A stretch of 64,000 nucleotides of DNA from CAVQCX01 sp963711095 (GCA_963711095.1 CAVQCX010000038.1:124001-188000); one strand, 5' to 3'; shown: positions 52,301 through 62,452, counted from the stretch's first letter. The notes: generated by a model not told the origin, from the letters alone. Program-made: numbers and translations.

Positions 52301-55171
52301 GGGCTGATCAAGGCCTACAGCAACGAGCTCACGGGCAGCACCAACGTACTGGCCTACGCCGGCAACAACCTGGTCTCGGGCAACAGCAACGGGCTGATCA
52401 AGGCCTACAGCAACGAGCTCACGGGCAGCACCAACGTACTGGCCTACAGTAGCCAGAACAAGGTCTCAGGCAACGCCAACCTGATGCTGAAGGCCTACAC
52501 CAACGAGGTGTCGGGCACCGCGAACGTCATGTACGATTCGGCCAAGAACGTCATGGACGGCGGCAGCAACATCGTGCTCAACTCCAACGGCAACTCGATC
52601 TCGGGCAACGGAAACTTCCTCGACCCGAGCAACTACAACACGATCTCGGGCAGCAGCAACGCCCTGATCAACAGCAACTACAACTCGATCAGCGGCAACC
52701 TGAACGGGCTGTACGCGAGCAATCTCAACGCGATCACGGGCAGCGCCAACCTGCTGGTCGGCAGCCAGGCCAACGGGGTCTCGGGCAGCGGCAACCTGAT
52801 GCTGCTGAGCAGTCTCAACGCGGTGTCGGGCAACCTCAACCTCCTGGCCTACAGCAGCCAGAACCTGGTCTCGGGCAATGCCAACCTGATGTACCAGAGC
52901 AATCTGAACGAGGTCTCCGGGGCTAGCAACCTGCTCGCCTACAGCGATGCCAACACGGTATCCGGCAACACCAACCTGCTGTTGAAGGCGTACACCAACG
53001 GGGTGTCGGGCAACCTCAACCTGATGGCCTATGCCAGCAAGAACCTCATCTCGGGCAGTGCCAACCAGATGGAGTACGCCACCAGCAACGAGATCTCGGG
53101 CAACAGTAACGGATTGATGAATGCCGGCTCGAACAACATTTCGGGCAACGAGAATGGGCTGCTGCGTGCCTACCGGAATGAGATCTCCGGCAGCAATAAC
53201 GGGTTGCAGGATGCCAATGACAACAGGATCTCGGGTAACGATAACGGCCTGCTGCGCGCCTATTCCAACGAGATCGCCGGCAGCAGCAACCAGATGCGCG
53301 ATTCCTACCAGAACGTCATCTCGGGCAGCGAAAACCAGATGGAGTACGGCCATAACAACAAGATCTCGGGTAATTACAACCTGATGTCCCGCTCGAGCAG
53401 CAACGAGATCACCGGCACGTACAACCAGCTGTCCCACGCCGACCAGAACGTCATCGCGGGCAACGACAACGGCATGGAGTACAGCGACGGGAACTCGATC
53501 TCGGGCAACACCAACGGGCTGACCCACAGCAACACCAACGAGATCGCGGGCAGCTCCAACGGGCTGGACCACAGCAACGTGAACTCGATCTCAGGCAACA
53601 GCAACGGACTGCTACAGAGCAACAGCAATGAGATCGCCGGCAGCTCCAACATGCTGGACCACAGCAACACTAATGAGATTTCGGGCAACGCCAACCTGCT
53701 GGGCTACAGCCACTACAACGGGATCAGCGGCAACCTGAACCAGATCGGCAACAGCTCGAACAACCTGGTGTCGGGCAACGCCAACGCCTTGCTGAACAGC
53801 AACTACACCGTGCTGTCGGGTAGCCTCAACTACCTCTCCAACGCCTACCAGGTGTCCGCTGCGGGCAATCTGAACATGGTGCACGACGCCAGCCAATTCA
53901 ACATCAACGGCAGCCGGAACACCATCGACAACGCCGCCGTGGGCGTGGTCGACGGCAGCTCGAACGTCGTCGACCAGGGCTCGACCTATACGGCAATCGA
54001 CGGTACCGGCAACGTGGTGACGGACGGCTCAACGTACACCTCCGCGAGCGGCATCGGCAACGTAGTGTCGCACTCCGCTGCGACCTCGGTGGACGGCCAG
54101 GCCAACACGGTGACCAACTCGCTGGCCAACGTGGTTGTGGGCTCGGGCAACTCGGTCTCCGATTCCGCCCTGAACTTCGTCACGGGTATCGGCAATACCG
54201 TCGATCCCAGCCTGCTCAACGTGGTGACCGGCTCGTTCAATAACGTTCACAACAGCGCCCTGAGCAGCGTCATTGGCAATAACAACAGCCTTACCAACAG
54301 CCTCGCCAACGGCGTCATGGGGGTCGGCAACTCGGTCGCGAACGCCGGCCTGAACGGGGTGTCGGGCTGGGCGAACACGGTCCAGGGCAACTACAGTGTG
54401 TCCGTGGGCAACACCGTCGACGGCTCACTCAACAGCGTGACCGACTCTTCGCTCAACTTCGTGTCGGGGGTTGGCAACCACGTCTCGGGCGTCACCTACG
54501 GCGGCTCCACCAACCAGAGCCTGGCCAACATCGTGGTGGGTGCGAACAACAACATCACCCAGGGCGGCGATCTGAACACGGTGTTCGGGCGTTCCAACAA
54601 TGTTTTGGACAGCGCGCGCAACTCGGTGGTCCTTGGTATCGGCAGCACGGCAAATAGCAACCGGGCGACGGTCGTTGGCCAGAACGCGTTTGTCCAGGGC
54701 CAGAGCGGCGTCGCGATCGGCGATCGTGCGTCCGCGTGGAGCTTCGGCACCACGGCCTTGGGCCTGCGCTCCAAGGCGATCGGTCCCTATTCCACCGCGA
54801 TCGGTGCCGGCTCCGTTGCGGTGGCTCCGAACACCGTGTCCATGGGCAATGCCTGGAACCCGCGCCGGGTGACCAACGTCGATGATCCGGTCAACCCGAC
54901 CGATGCGGTGAATCTGCGGACCCTGAACGACGTTCGCGACGAGGCCCGGAAGGGGATCGCCATCGCCTCGGCCATGGAGACCTTCCTGCCCGACCCCGAT
55001 AAGCGCTATCGGGTCACCGCGGGTGCCGGGTACTTCAAGGGCGAGGGGGCGATCGGCGTGACAGGCTCGGGCTTCCTGGACGAGAAGGGCACTGCGCTGT
55101 ACTTCGGCGTAGGCGCAGCGGACGACAGCACCTGGTCGGCGAAGGCGGGTGTCTCCTGGCAGTTCGATTAA
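46345..55171 (+). CDS. giant YadA-like trimeric autotransporter adhesin (frameshifted in the repeat region)
   Basis: The start ATG 46345 follows GAGGGG. An extended N-terminus of about 30 residues precedes the signal helix (LRALAAGVALAIASAPVGA). The passenger has about 25-residue repeats (type NLLNGDNDTARALAYGSDSG) to about 50,500, then 15-residue repeats (type NSNLLDPSNYNSISG). The C-terminus has YadA-head motifs (SGVAIGDRASAWSFGTTALG, STAIGAGSVAVAPNTVSMG), the neck RVTNVDDPVNPTDAVNLRTLND and an anchor domain ending WSAKAGVSWQFD. One extra base near 51338 (GAGCTGCACGGG versus GAGCTCACGGG elsewhere) splits the frame; without it the protein is about 2,941 residues. Surface exposure and adhesion are inferred from the anchor. 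An intrinsic terminator follows. Confidence 0.88.
51361..52440 (+). repeat. twelve nearly identical 90-bp tandem repeats
   Basis: Each unit begins GGCCTACGCCGGCAACAACC and encodes 30 residues, AYAGNNLVSGNSNGLIKAYS followed by NELTGSTNVL, that is, two 15-residue coils. Twelve units fit exactly between 51361 and 52440; differences are a few silent or single changes (GGG/GGC, GTA/GTG, one Ser-to-Leu, one Thr-to-Met). A diverged unit precedes them at about 51271-51360. Such identity indicates recent expansion, and the copy number given by an assembly may be unreliable. Confidence 0.95.
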
Positions 55172-55202
55172 GATCGAACAACAACAACGCGCTTCAACCC
55201 TG

Positions 55203-55229
55203 GAGGCCTCTTCGGAGGCCTCTTTTTTT
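55203..55229 (+). terminator. intrinsic terminator of the adhesin gene
   Basis: GAGGCCTC, the tetraloop TTCG and GAGGCCTC form a perfect 8-bp stem, followed by seven T residues, 31 bases after the adhesin stop codon. Confidence 0.92.
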
Positions 55230-55704
55230 GCGCCGTGCTGGGCGCAGAGCGGCCCCGGTGTCCCGAACAGCCGGAATCTCGGAGGGCGGCCGGGTTGCTC
55301 TAGAGGCGCCCATGTATACAAGGCATTCGAGGAGCCGGGGGGGTAGGCATAGCACGTCGGGCTCCCGCTCCCGGGCGGGGCCTATGTTCAGAGCGCGGAT
55401 CTGGGGCAATTCTGGCCGGCTGAGGGCCTTGGAGTCAGCGGCGCATCGGTGGCCGGGGACCGGCTTGGGTGCCCCTTTTGCTGTCGCCGGTGGCGAACGA
55501 AAACCCGCACGGCGGGTCTCAGGCTTGAGTACGCCGGCCCGGGCTCGCGTCCTATGTGGGCGCACCCGCCCCCGGTGGGTGAGAGGCATCCCCTCGTTTA
55601 TGGTAGGGTCTGGCGCCGTGATGCCGACGCTTGTGGCCCTTAACAACAGGCGCAACATTTGCTAGTTATTACTGACTAGGACATTTCCCAAGCGAAGCCA
55701 GGCC
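55230..55704. other. 475-bp intergenic region before gpmI
   Basis: No convincing gene is seen on either strand. A CACCC/GGGTG hairpin around 55564-55582 is the only structure noticed. The gpmI promoter should lie in the A/T-richer stretch around 55650-55690, but no good hexamer pair stands out. Confidence 0.4.
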
Positions 55705-57288
55705 ATGACACAAAATCCGCACCCGATCCGCCGCCCCTTGGTCCTGATCATCCTGGACGGATACGGCGTCAATCCCTGCAAGCTCAACAACGCCATCGCG
55801 GCCGCTCGAACTCCCAGGCTGGATGCCTACCTTGCGAGGTATTGTCACACCCTGATCCAGGCGTCCGGCGAGGCGGTCGGTCTGCCCGATGGGCAGATGG
55901 GTAACTCCGAGGTCGGCCATCTCACCCTCGGCTCCGGGAAGGTGATCCGGCAGAATCTCGTGAAAATCGATGACGCGATCGCCGACGGCAGCTTTGCGGC
56001 CAATCCGGCGTTGCTGGCAGCCGCTCGGGCGGCTCGCGCGGCCGGCCGCCCCTTGCACCTGCTTGGCCTGGTTTCCGACGGCGGCGTCCACAGCCACCTG
56101 CGCCACCTGATCGCGCTGCTCGACTTGTGCCGGGCTGAGGGCGTACGCCCGCTGGTGCATATGGTCACCGACGGGCGCGATACGCCCCCCCGATCGGCAC
56201 TCACCTTTCTTCCGGAGGTGCAGGAGGCGTTGCGCCGGGCGGGCGGCGCCATCGGCTCGGTGTCCGGACGTTACTACACCATGGACCGGGATCGGCGCTG
56301 GGACCGCACCGAGCTCGCCTGGCGGATGCTGACCCTCGGCAAGGGCCGCCGGGCGTCGAGCGCGGAGCAGGCGGTGGAGCTGGCTTACGCGGCGGGGGAG
56401 AACGACGAGTTCATCCGCCCCACACTGCTGCCCGGCTTCGAAGGTCTGACAGCGGTGGACCACGTGTTGCTGTTTAATTTCCGCAAGGATCGGCCCCGCC
56501 AGATCCTGGCGGCCCTGACCCAGGCCGATTTTGACGGCTTCGACCGCGGCGACAAGGCGCTGGTGGGCGCCACCTGTATGATGGAGTACGACCCGGGGCT
56601 CGGGCTGCCGTATGCCTTCGAGCCCGACGAAGCGGGCACCACCTTGGGCGAGACCATCAGCGCGCTCGGCTTGCGGCAGTTCCACTGCGCTGAGACCGAG
56701 AAGTGGGCCCACGTCACCTATTTCTTCAACGGGGGGCGCTCGGACCCTTATGAAGGGGAGGACCGCCGGCTCGTTCCCTCGCCCGGGGTTGCGACCTATG
56801 ACCTCAAGCCGGAGATGAGCGCCGCCGAGGTCGCCGACGCGACCATTGAGGCCATCCAGTCCGGGCGCTACGCCTTCGTGGTGGTGAACTTCGCCAACGG
56901 GGACATGGTGGGGCACACCGCAGTTCAGGATGCCGTGATCCGGGCTGTGGAGACCTTGGACCAGGAAGCGGGGCGGGTGCTCGATGCGGCGGTTGCCCAC
57001 GACTGCACGGCGATCCTCACGGCCGATCACGGTAACTGCGAGGAGCTGCTCGACCCCGTGACCGACATGGCGCAAACTCAGCACACCGTCTATCCGGTGC
57101 CCTGCATGATCGTCGATGCGCTCTCCTGGCAGCTCTCCATCGGTGGCAGCTTGGCCAATATTGCTCCGACGGTGCTGGATCTGATGGGGCTTCCCAAGCC
57201 GGCTAGCATGACTGGGCGATCGCTGCTGTTGCGCCCGGTGCGCGAGGTCGCCCGCCCTATGCCCGAGATGTCCCGGGCGGTTGCCTAG
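55705..57288 (+). CDS. gpmI: 2,3-bisphosphoglycerate-independent phosphoglycerate mutase
   Basis: GpmI interconverts 3- and 2-phosphoglycerate using two Mn ions and a phosphoserine. Catalytic blocks are LVLIILDGYGVNP (metal Asp), MGNSEVGHLTLGSG (catalytic Ser), VTDGRDTPPRSA, GRYYTMDRDRRWDRTELAW, NFRKDRPRQIL, NFANGDMVGHTA and LTADHGNCEEL (metal ligands). The 527-residue length is standard. It is monocistronic here by spacing. Confidence 0.96.
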   Translation: MTQNPHPIRRPLVLIILDGYGVNPCKLNNAIAAARTPRLDAYLARYCHTLIQASGEAVGLPDGQMGNSEVGHLTLGSGKVIRQNLVKIDDAIADGSFAANPALLAAARAARAAGRPLHLLGLVSDGGVHSHLRHLIALLDLCRAEGVRPLVHMVTDGRDTPPRSALTFLPEVQEALRRAGGAIGSVSGRYYTMDRDRRWDRTELAWRMLTLGKGRRASSAEQAVELAYAAGENDEFIRPTLLPGFEGLTAVDHVLLFNFRKDRPRQILAALTQADFDGFDRGDKALVGATCMMEYDPGLGLPYAFEPDEAGTTLGETISALGLRQFHCAETEKWAHVTYFFNGGRSDPYEGEDRRLVPSPGVATYDLKPEMSAAEVADATIEAIQSGRYAFVVVNFANGDMVGHTAVQDAVIRAVETLDQEAGRVLDAAVAHDCTAILTADHGNCEELLDPVTDMAQTQHTVYPVPCMIVDALSWQLSIGGSLANIAPTVLDLMGLPKPASMTGRSLLLRPVREVARPMPEMSRAVA

Positions 57289-57517
57289 TACGCCTGGGAC
57301 GTGCCGGCATCGGCGCGCTTGCCAAAGCCAGACCATCGCCTGCGGCCGCGCCTCGCTCTCGTCCATCCGGGGGCTGAAGGAGCCGATGCTCAGCTACCGT
57401 TGTGCTGGTTGCGGAGCCGGCCCGCTCAGGGCGGGCCGAGCCCGCTAGGCCGGCACGGCGGAGCTCGCCGGGGCCCTGGCGCCGCCTGATTCCCGAGACA
57501 AAGCGGAGCCCGATGTC

Positions 57518-58087
57518 ATGCACGTCTTGAGACCGTCGGCGGCTGCCCTCCTGGCCCTGGTGCTCGGGGGATGTGCCGCGTTTCAGAGCGGCGACGAGAA
57601 TCTGTACTACGTTTACGTGCCGGTGGGCTCGACCTTCGAGGTAACCCGCGAGATCGTTGTCCCTGCGGGCCAGACCCGCGCGTTTGTGCCGGCCGGCCGG
57701 GCGCCTCCAGGGACCGGGCGAGGAGGTGCGATCTGCAATTTCGAGGTGCGCACGCTCAGCGACGGGACGCGTGCGATCCGCCCCGGCGCCTTCCACGTGA
57801 CCCGCGTTCAAACCCAGCCCTACGTCGAGGTGGCGTTGCGGGAGCCGCTGGAGGTCGCCGCACTGAGCCTCGCCGGCCTCGAATTGGGGGATAGCGACGG
57901 CGCCCTGGTTGCGCCCACGGTGCACATGTACCTGTTCTCGGCGCAGCAGCCCGACGTGATGCGCCTGAGCTGCCGCGGGCCCTTCGACCTGCCATCGCGG
58001 GCCCGGACCCCGTCAATCAAACAGATCCGACAGGCCCTGGGCGATTGGGTACGTCTGGACCTCGCCCCACAGGGCAGCGGGCCCTGA
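57518..58087 (+). CDS. outer-membrane-type lipoprotein of unknown function
   Basis: The 189-residue protein has a lipoprotein signal with lipobox LGGC (ALLALVLGGCAAFQSG). The mature part, with YYVYVPVGSTFEVTREIVVPAGQTRAFVPAG and ICNFEVRTLSDGTRAI, reads as beta-rich. Asp is absent at +2 after Cys (Ala instead), which favours outer-membrane sorting. No family recognised. ATG 57518 has GGAG upstream. Confidence 0.7.
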   Translation: MHVLRPSAAALLALVLGGCAAFQSGDENLYYVYVPVGSTFEVTREIVVPAGQTRAFVPAGRAPPGTGRGGAICNFEVRTLSDGTRAIRPGAFHVTRVQTQPYVEVALREPLEVAALSLAGLELGDSDGALVAPTVHMYLFSAQQPDVMRLSCRGPFDLPSRARTPSIKQIRQALGDWVRLDLAPQGSGP

Positions 58088-58098
58088 GGCGATTGGGC

Positions 58099-58104
58099 TA
58101 TAAT
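58099..58104 (+). promoter_or_regulatory. TATAAT -10 box upstream of dxs
   Basis: A perfect TATAAT lies 38 bases before the dxs start codon. No good -35 hexamer is present at the right distance, so it is a partial match only. Confidence 0.4.
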
Positions 58105-58142
58105 CCCGTACCTTTTCCTGGCAGTCCGCTCCAGCCGCTTCG

Positions 58143-60059
58143 ATGAGACAGCCGCCCGTTATGCGCTCCGGTCGCCTGGTTGACCGCTATCCGTTGCTCG
58201 CGACTGTCGATTCGCCCGCCGATCTGCGCCGCCTGCCGGTATCGGATCTGCCGCAGCTGGCCCAGGAGCTGCGCTGGTTCCTGATCGAGACCGTCTCTCG
58301 CACCGGCGGCCATCTGGCGGCCGGGCTCGGCGTCACCGAGCTCACCGTGGCACTGCACTATGTGCTCGCCACCCCGGAGGACCGCCTGGTCTGGGACGTC
58401 GGGCACCAGGCGTACCCCCACAAGATCCTGACCGGTCGGCGCGATCGCATGGAAAGCCTGCGCCAGCGTGGCGGCATCTCCGGATTCCTCAAGCGCGACG
58501 AAAGTCCTTACGACAGCTTCGGGGCCGGTCACGCCAGCACCTCGATCAGCGCCGCCTTCGGCATGGCCCAGGCCGCCCGCCTCCAGGGATCCAGCCGCCG
58601 CGTGGTAGCCGTGATCGGTGACGCATCCCTTTCCTCCGGCATGGCCTTCGAGGCCCTGAACCATGCGGGGGCCTCCAAGACGGACCTGCTGGTGGTCCTG
58701 AACGACAACGACATGTCAATCTCCAGGCCGGTGGGGGCGGTCAGCAGCCATCTGGCCCGGATCCTCTCGGGGCGCCTCTACAACAGCGTGCGCGAGGGCG
58801 GCAAGACCGCCCTGCGCGGTATGCCGGGCATCCGCGAGCTGGTGGGGCGCTGGGAGGAGCACATGAAGGGCATGGTGATGCCCGGGACCCTGTTCGAGGA
58901 GCTGGGCTTCAATTACATCGGCCCGATCGCCGGCCACGACCTCGACGCCCTGGTGCCCACCCTGTCCAACATGCGCGACATGACCGGCCCGCGCCTGTTG
59001 CACGTGGTAACCCAGAAGGGCAAGGGCTTCAGGCCGGCCGAGGGCGATCCGGCCCAGTACCATGGGGTGACGCCTTTCGATCCGCAGACCGGGGAGATGC
59101 GCAAGCGCGCTGCTGGGCGCACCTACACCCAGGTCTTCGGTGACTGGCTGTGCGACACGGCCGCCGAGGACCCGCGCTTGGTAGGCATTACCCCGGCCAT
59201 GTGTGAAGGCTCCGGGATGGTGGAGTTTTCCAAGCGTTTTCCCACCCGCTATGTCGATGTCGGGATCGCCGAGCAGCACGCCCTGACCTTCGCGGCCGGC
59301 CTGGCTTGCGAGGGGCTAAAGCCGGTCGTGGCTATCTACTCGACCTTCCTGCAACGGGCCTTCGACCAGCTGGCCCACGACGTGGCGCTGCAGGATCTCG
59401 ATGTCACGCTGGCGGTGGATCGCGGAGGGTTGGTAGGGCCCGACGGGCCGACCCATGCGGGGGCTTTCGATCTGAGCTTCGCTCGGGTGTTGCCGAATCT
59501 GGTGATCATGGCCCCGGCCGACGAGAGCGAGTGCCGCAGGATGCTCCAGACCGCCTATCTGTACCCGGGGCCGGCGTTGGTCCGCTATCCGCGGGGCACC
59601 GGCCCTGGCGCTCCGGTGGACAGCAGCGCTGCGCCTCTGGAGGTGGGTCGCGGGGAGATCCGCCGGCGCGGCAACCGGGTGGCGCTGCTCGCTTTCGGCA
59701 GCATGGTCGAGGCGGGTCGGGCGGCGGCCGCGGCCCTGGATGCCACGCTCGCCAACATGCGCTTCGTCAAGCCCCTGGACGAGGCGCTGGTACTCTCCCT
59801 CGCCGACAGCCATGATCTGCTGGTCACGCTGGAGGAGAACGCCTTGGCGGGAGGCGCCGGCTCCGCGGTGAATGAACGCTTGGCGGCCCATGGCCGCAGC
59901 TGCCGCATACTCAATCTGGGGCTGCCCGACCGCTTCGTCCCCCACGCGACCCGGGAGGAACAGCTGGCAGAGTGCGGTCTGGACGTGGCGGGGATCCTCG
60001 GAGCGGTGCGGGCCGCGCTGGGCGTCGCCGCCGGGCCGGCGGTGGCCGGCAACGGCTGA
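58143..60059 (+). CDS. dxs: 1-deoxy-D-xylulose-5-phosphate synthase
   Basis: Dxs condenses pyruvate and glyceraldehyde-3-phosphate, starting the MEP isoprenoid pathway and feeding thiamine synthesis. Conserved blocks are VWDVGHQAYPHKILTGR, GAGHASTSISAAFGMA, the thiamine-diphosphate motif VIGDASLSSGMAFEALNHAG onward to LNDNDMSIS, DVGIAEQHALTFAAG (catalytic Glu) and DRGGLVGPDGPTHAGAFD. The 638 residues are normal. An ATG six codons downstream (58161) is an alternative start. Confidence 0.96.
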   Translation: MRQPPVMRSGRLVDRYPLLATVDSPADLRRLPVSDLPQLAQELRWFLIETVSRTGGHLAAGLGVTELTVALHYVLATPEDRLVWDVGHQAYPHKILTGRRDRMESLRQRGGISGFLKRDESPYDSFGAGHASTSISAAFGMAQAARLQGSSRRVVAVIGDASLSSGMAFEALNHAGASKTDLLVVLNDNDMSISRPVGAVSSHLARILSGRLYNSVREGGKTALRGMPGIRELVGRWEEHMKGMVMPGTLFEELGFNYIGPIAGHDLDALVPTLSNMRDMTGPRLLHVVTQKGKGFRPAEGDPAQYHGVTPFDPQTGEMRKRAAGRTYTQVFGDWLCDTAAEDPRLVGITPAMCEGSGMVEFSKRFPTRYVDVGIAEQHALTFAAGLACEGLKPVVAIYSTFLQRAFDQLAHDVALQDLDVTLAVDRGGLVGPDGPTHAGAFDLSFARVLPNLVIMAPADESECRRMLQTAYLYPGPALVRYPRGTGPGAPVDSSAAPLEVGRGEIRRRGNRVALLAFGSMVEAGRAAAAALDATLANMRFVKPLDEALVLSLADSHDLLVTLEENALAGGAGSAVNERLAAHGRSCRILNLGLPDRFVPHATREEQLAECGLDVAGILGAVRAALGVAAGPAVAGNG

Positions 60060-60074
60060 ACAGGGCTGACCGGC

Positions 60075-61193
60075 TCAGCAGAACAGGGTGAGCACGCCGG
60101 TGTAGCCGTAGAGGCGTTGGTGAGAGATCTCGCCGTTGGCGTAGAACCCCACCAGGGGCAGGTCTCCCAGGTGCTCGCGAACGATCCGCAGCTCCTCGGA
60201 GTGCTCGCCGAACAGGTAGCGCCCTCGCCCCAGGCAGCTGTGGTACAGCGCGCCCTTGGGTGTGCCGGGCAGTCGGGCTTTGACTGCCTCGAGCATGCGC
60301 TCGAGATCGGCGCGGGCCGTGCTCGCATCACGCCGGGCAAACTGCAGAGCCATCCCTTCCTCCGCGCGCTCGCCGATGGCCACTACGCCGGATTCCGGAT
60401 CGATCCCGATCAGGTTGCGGACCAGGTAGTCGCCGGTGTCGGAGCCCGGCACCGGCAGGGCCGCGAAGATATAGCCGGCCATGCGCGCCGGATTGCGCGC
60501 CAGCAAGTCGCCGACGTCCTCTTTGAGCACTTCCAGGGCGGGCCGGCCGTCCAGCCCGGCCACCAGGTTGCGCTGGCACGCCGTGACCCGGTGCTTGGAG
60601 CCGATCAGCGAGCAGCCCTGGGTCAGGCCGGTAACGATCCTGACCTCGCCTGCCAGCAGCACCCCCGAGATGCCGCCGCTGGTAACCGATCCCGCGGCCT
60701 GGGGAAACTCCCCCTCGGAGGAGGTGAGCCCGCCGACCAGATAGCCGTTCTCGAGCCCCGACGCAAGCCGCACAATCAGCTCCGGCGTCAGCGGATTTCT
60801 GGGATCGCCGTGCACCACGCCGAAAAAGCTGCCGGTAGCCGCTCGCCAAAGCGCGGTGGCGGCCAGGAACGCGGCACAGTCTTCCTTGATGCCCGGGACG
60901 ATACGGAACTGCTCAGCGGTGAGGTCCGTCACCAGAAGGGCGAGGGACGCCTGGTCGTAGGTCTCCCTGCCGCTACTGCAGATGCCGCTGCCGACCGTGC
61001 CCACCCAGGTGGTCACCGGCGAGTGGCTCTTCAGGTATTCGATCACCCGCTCGAAGTCAGGCGCCAGCTGCTGGCTGGCGTAAACCAGCCCCAGGGTGCG
61101 CTCCGCCGCTATGGCCCCTAGGGCTTCGAGCGCGGCCCGGCAAGCGCTCCTCCAGTCCTCGGCATCGACGTGTGCAATCGGGAAAGGCTGCAT
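60075..61193 (-). CDS. FIST-domain protein
   Basis: The protein matches the FIST sensory fold: an N-terminal half with ERTLGLVYASQQLAPDFERVIEYLKSHSPVTTWVGTVGSGIC and a FIST_C half with VRIVTGLTQGCSLIGSKHRVTAC to RLPGTPKGALYHSCLGRG and GDLPLVGFYANGEISH. It has about 372 residues and no membrane segment. FIST proteins are predicted small-ligand sensors tied to signalling; no kinase or cyclase is adjacent. ATG 61193 is used; ATG 61226 is also possible. Confidence 0.85.
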   Translation of the reverse strand: MQPFPIAHVDAEDWRSACRAALEALGAIAAERTLGLVYASQQLAPDFERVIEYLKSHSPVTTWVGTVGSGICSSGRETYDQASLALLVTDLTAEQFRIVPGIKEDCAAFLAATALWRAATGSFFGVVHGDPRNPLTPELIVRLASGLENGYLVGGLTSSEGEFPQAAGSVTSGGISGVLLAGEVRIVTGLTQGCSLIGSKHRVTACQRNLVAGLDGRPALEVLKEDVGDLLARNPARMAGYIFAALPVPGSDTGDYLVRNLIGIDPESGVVAIGERAEEGMALQFARRDASTARADLERMLEAVKARLPGTPKGALYHSCLGRGRYLFGEHSEELRIVREHLGDLPLVGFYANGEISHQRLYGYTGVLTLFC

Positions 61194-61252
61194 ATCCAAG
61201 CACAATGGCAGCCCTCGGGCCGCCATTCAAGGTCTTTCTTTCGCTGCGGAGG

Positions 61253-62146
61253 CTAGACCTTCCGAGCGTCCATCATCCGCTCGATGATCGGCTGCAGAAT
61301 GATCTCCATGGCGAACCCCATTTTGCCCCCTGGCACGACGATGGTATTACGCCGCGACATGAACGAGTCGCCCAACATCGCCAGCAGAAGAGGGAAGTCG
61401 ATGTCGAACTTCTTCGGCTCCTTGAAGCGGATCACGACGAAGCTCTCGTCGGGGGTCGGGATGTCGCGGGCGATGAACGGGTTGGAGGTGTCGACTGTGG
61501 AGACGCGCTGGAAGTTGATGTCGGTCAGAGTGAACTGCGGGGTGATGAATTTGATGTAATCGGGCATGCGCCGCAGGATGGTGTCGACGATCGCCTCGGC
61601 GGAGTAGCCCCGCTCGGCGTTGTCGCGGTGGATCTTCTGGATCCACTCGAGGTTGACGATGGGCACCACGCCCACGCCCAGGTCCACGTGCTGGGCCACG
61701 TCTGCGGTCTCGGTCTGCACCAGTCCGTGCAGTCCCTCGTAGAAGAGCAGGTCGGTGCCGGAATCGATCGGCTCCCAAGGCGTGAACTCTCCCGGCTGCC
61801 GGTCGATTCCGAGGCGGGTGTTGTGCTCGGCGGCCTCCTCTTCGCTGTGCAGGTAGTAGCGCTTCTGGCCGCTGCCGGTCTCGCCGTAGATCTTGAACAG
61901 CTCAGCGAGCTTGTCGAAGTGGTTGGCCTCGGGGCCGAAGTGGCTGAACGTGAGGTTGCCCTTGTCCTCGGCCACCTTGACCGCGGCCCGGAACTCGGCC
62001 CGATCGAGGCTGTGGAAGCTGTCGCCCTCGATCACCGCGGCCTTGATGCCATCCCGGAAGAAGATGTGCTCGAAGGCCCGCTTGACGGTCGTGGTTCCGG
62101 CTCCGGACGAGCCGGTCACCGCAACGACGGGATGCTTTTTCGACAT
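61253..62146 (-). CDS. prkB: phosphoribulokinase (class I)
   Basis: Phosphoribulokinase makes ribulose-1,5-bisphosphate, the RuBisCO substrate. The P-loop is VAVTGSSGAGTTTVKRAFE, with VIEGDSFHSLDRAEF, HFGPEANHFDKL, LFYEGLHGLV and MPDYIKFITPQF, all typical of the bacterial octameric type (297 residues). AGGAG precedes ATG 62146. It is separate from the cbb operon, about 17 kb away and on the same strand. Together they supply the two diagnostic Calvin-cycle enzymes. Alternative symbol cbbP. Confidence 0.95.
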   Translation of the reverse strand: MSKKHPVVAVTGSSGAGTTTVKRAFEHIFFRDGIKAAVIEGDSFHSLDRAEFRAAVKVAEDKGNLTFSHFGPEANHFDKLAELFKIYGETGSGQKRYYLHSEEEAAEHNTRLGIDRQPGEFTPWEPIDSGTDLLFYEGLHGLVQTETADVAQHVDLGVGVVPIVNLEWIQKIHRDNAERGYSAEAIVDTILRRMPDYIKFITPQFTLTDINFQRVSTVDTSNPFIARDIPTPDESFVVIRFKEPKKFDIDFPLLLAMLGDSFMSRRNTIVVPGGKMGFAMEIILQPIIERMMDARKV

Positions 62147-62452
62147 GGAATGTTCTCCTGCGATTTGGATGGCGATCCTGGATTTCTCTGGGCCTGTCTT
62201 GCCGCAGGCTCTCGGAAGGCCGGCGCCTTTCGACAGCCTGCCATCCCGTGCAGAGCCCGGGAATATACCATAACCGCGCGCCGTTCCAGGACACCCCGCC
62301 GGGGAGTCGCAGCGCGCCGGTGTCGAGCACCACCCAGGCTCCGCGGCGCAGCCCGGCGGGTCTGCCATCGCCGGGGGGCGCACGGCCGAGCAGCCGGGCG
62401 GGGAGCAGGGAGGCCACGAGGGCAAGCACGCGCCGCCCCGGGCGGGTTAGAA
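62147..62452. other. 306-bp region between nhaD and prkB
   Basis: Nothing gene-like is seen. The prkB ribosome site lies at its left edge, and the minus-strand TATGGTATATTCCCG segment near 62258-62272 could be part of the prkB promoter. The rest is GC-rich without clear hairpins. Confidence 0.4.

Noticed and set aside
51361..52440. CRISPR-like direct repeats
   Set aside because: Units are contiguous 90-bp coding repeats with no unique spacers and stay in frame with the adhesin; no cas genes.
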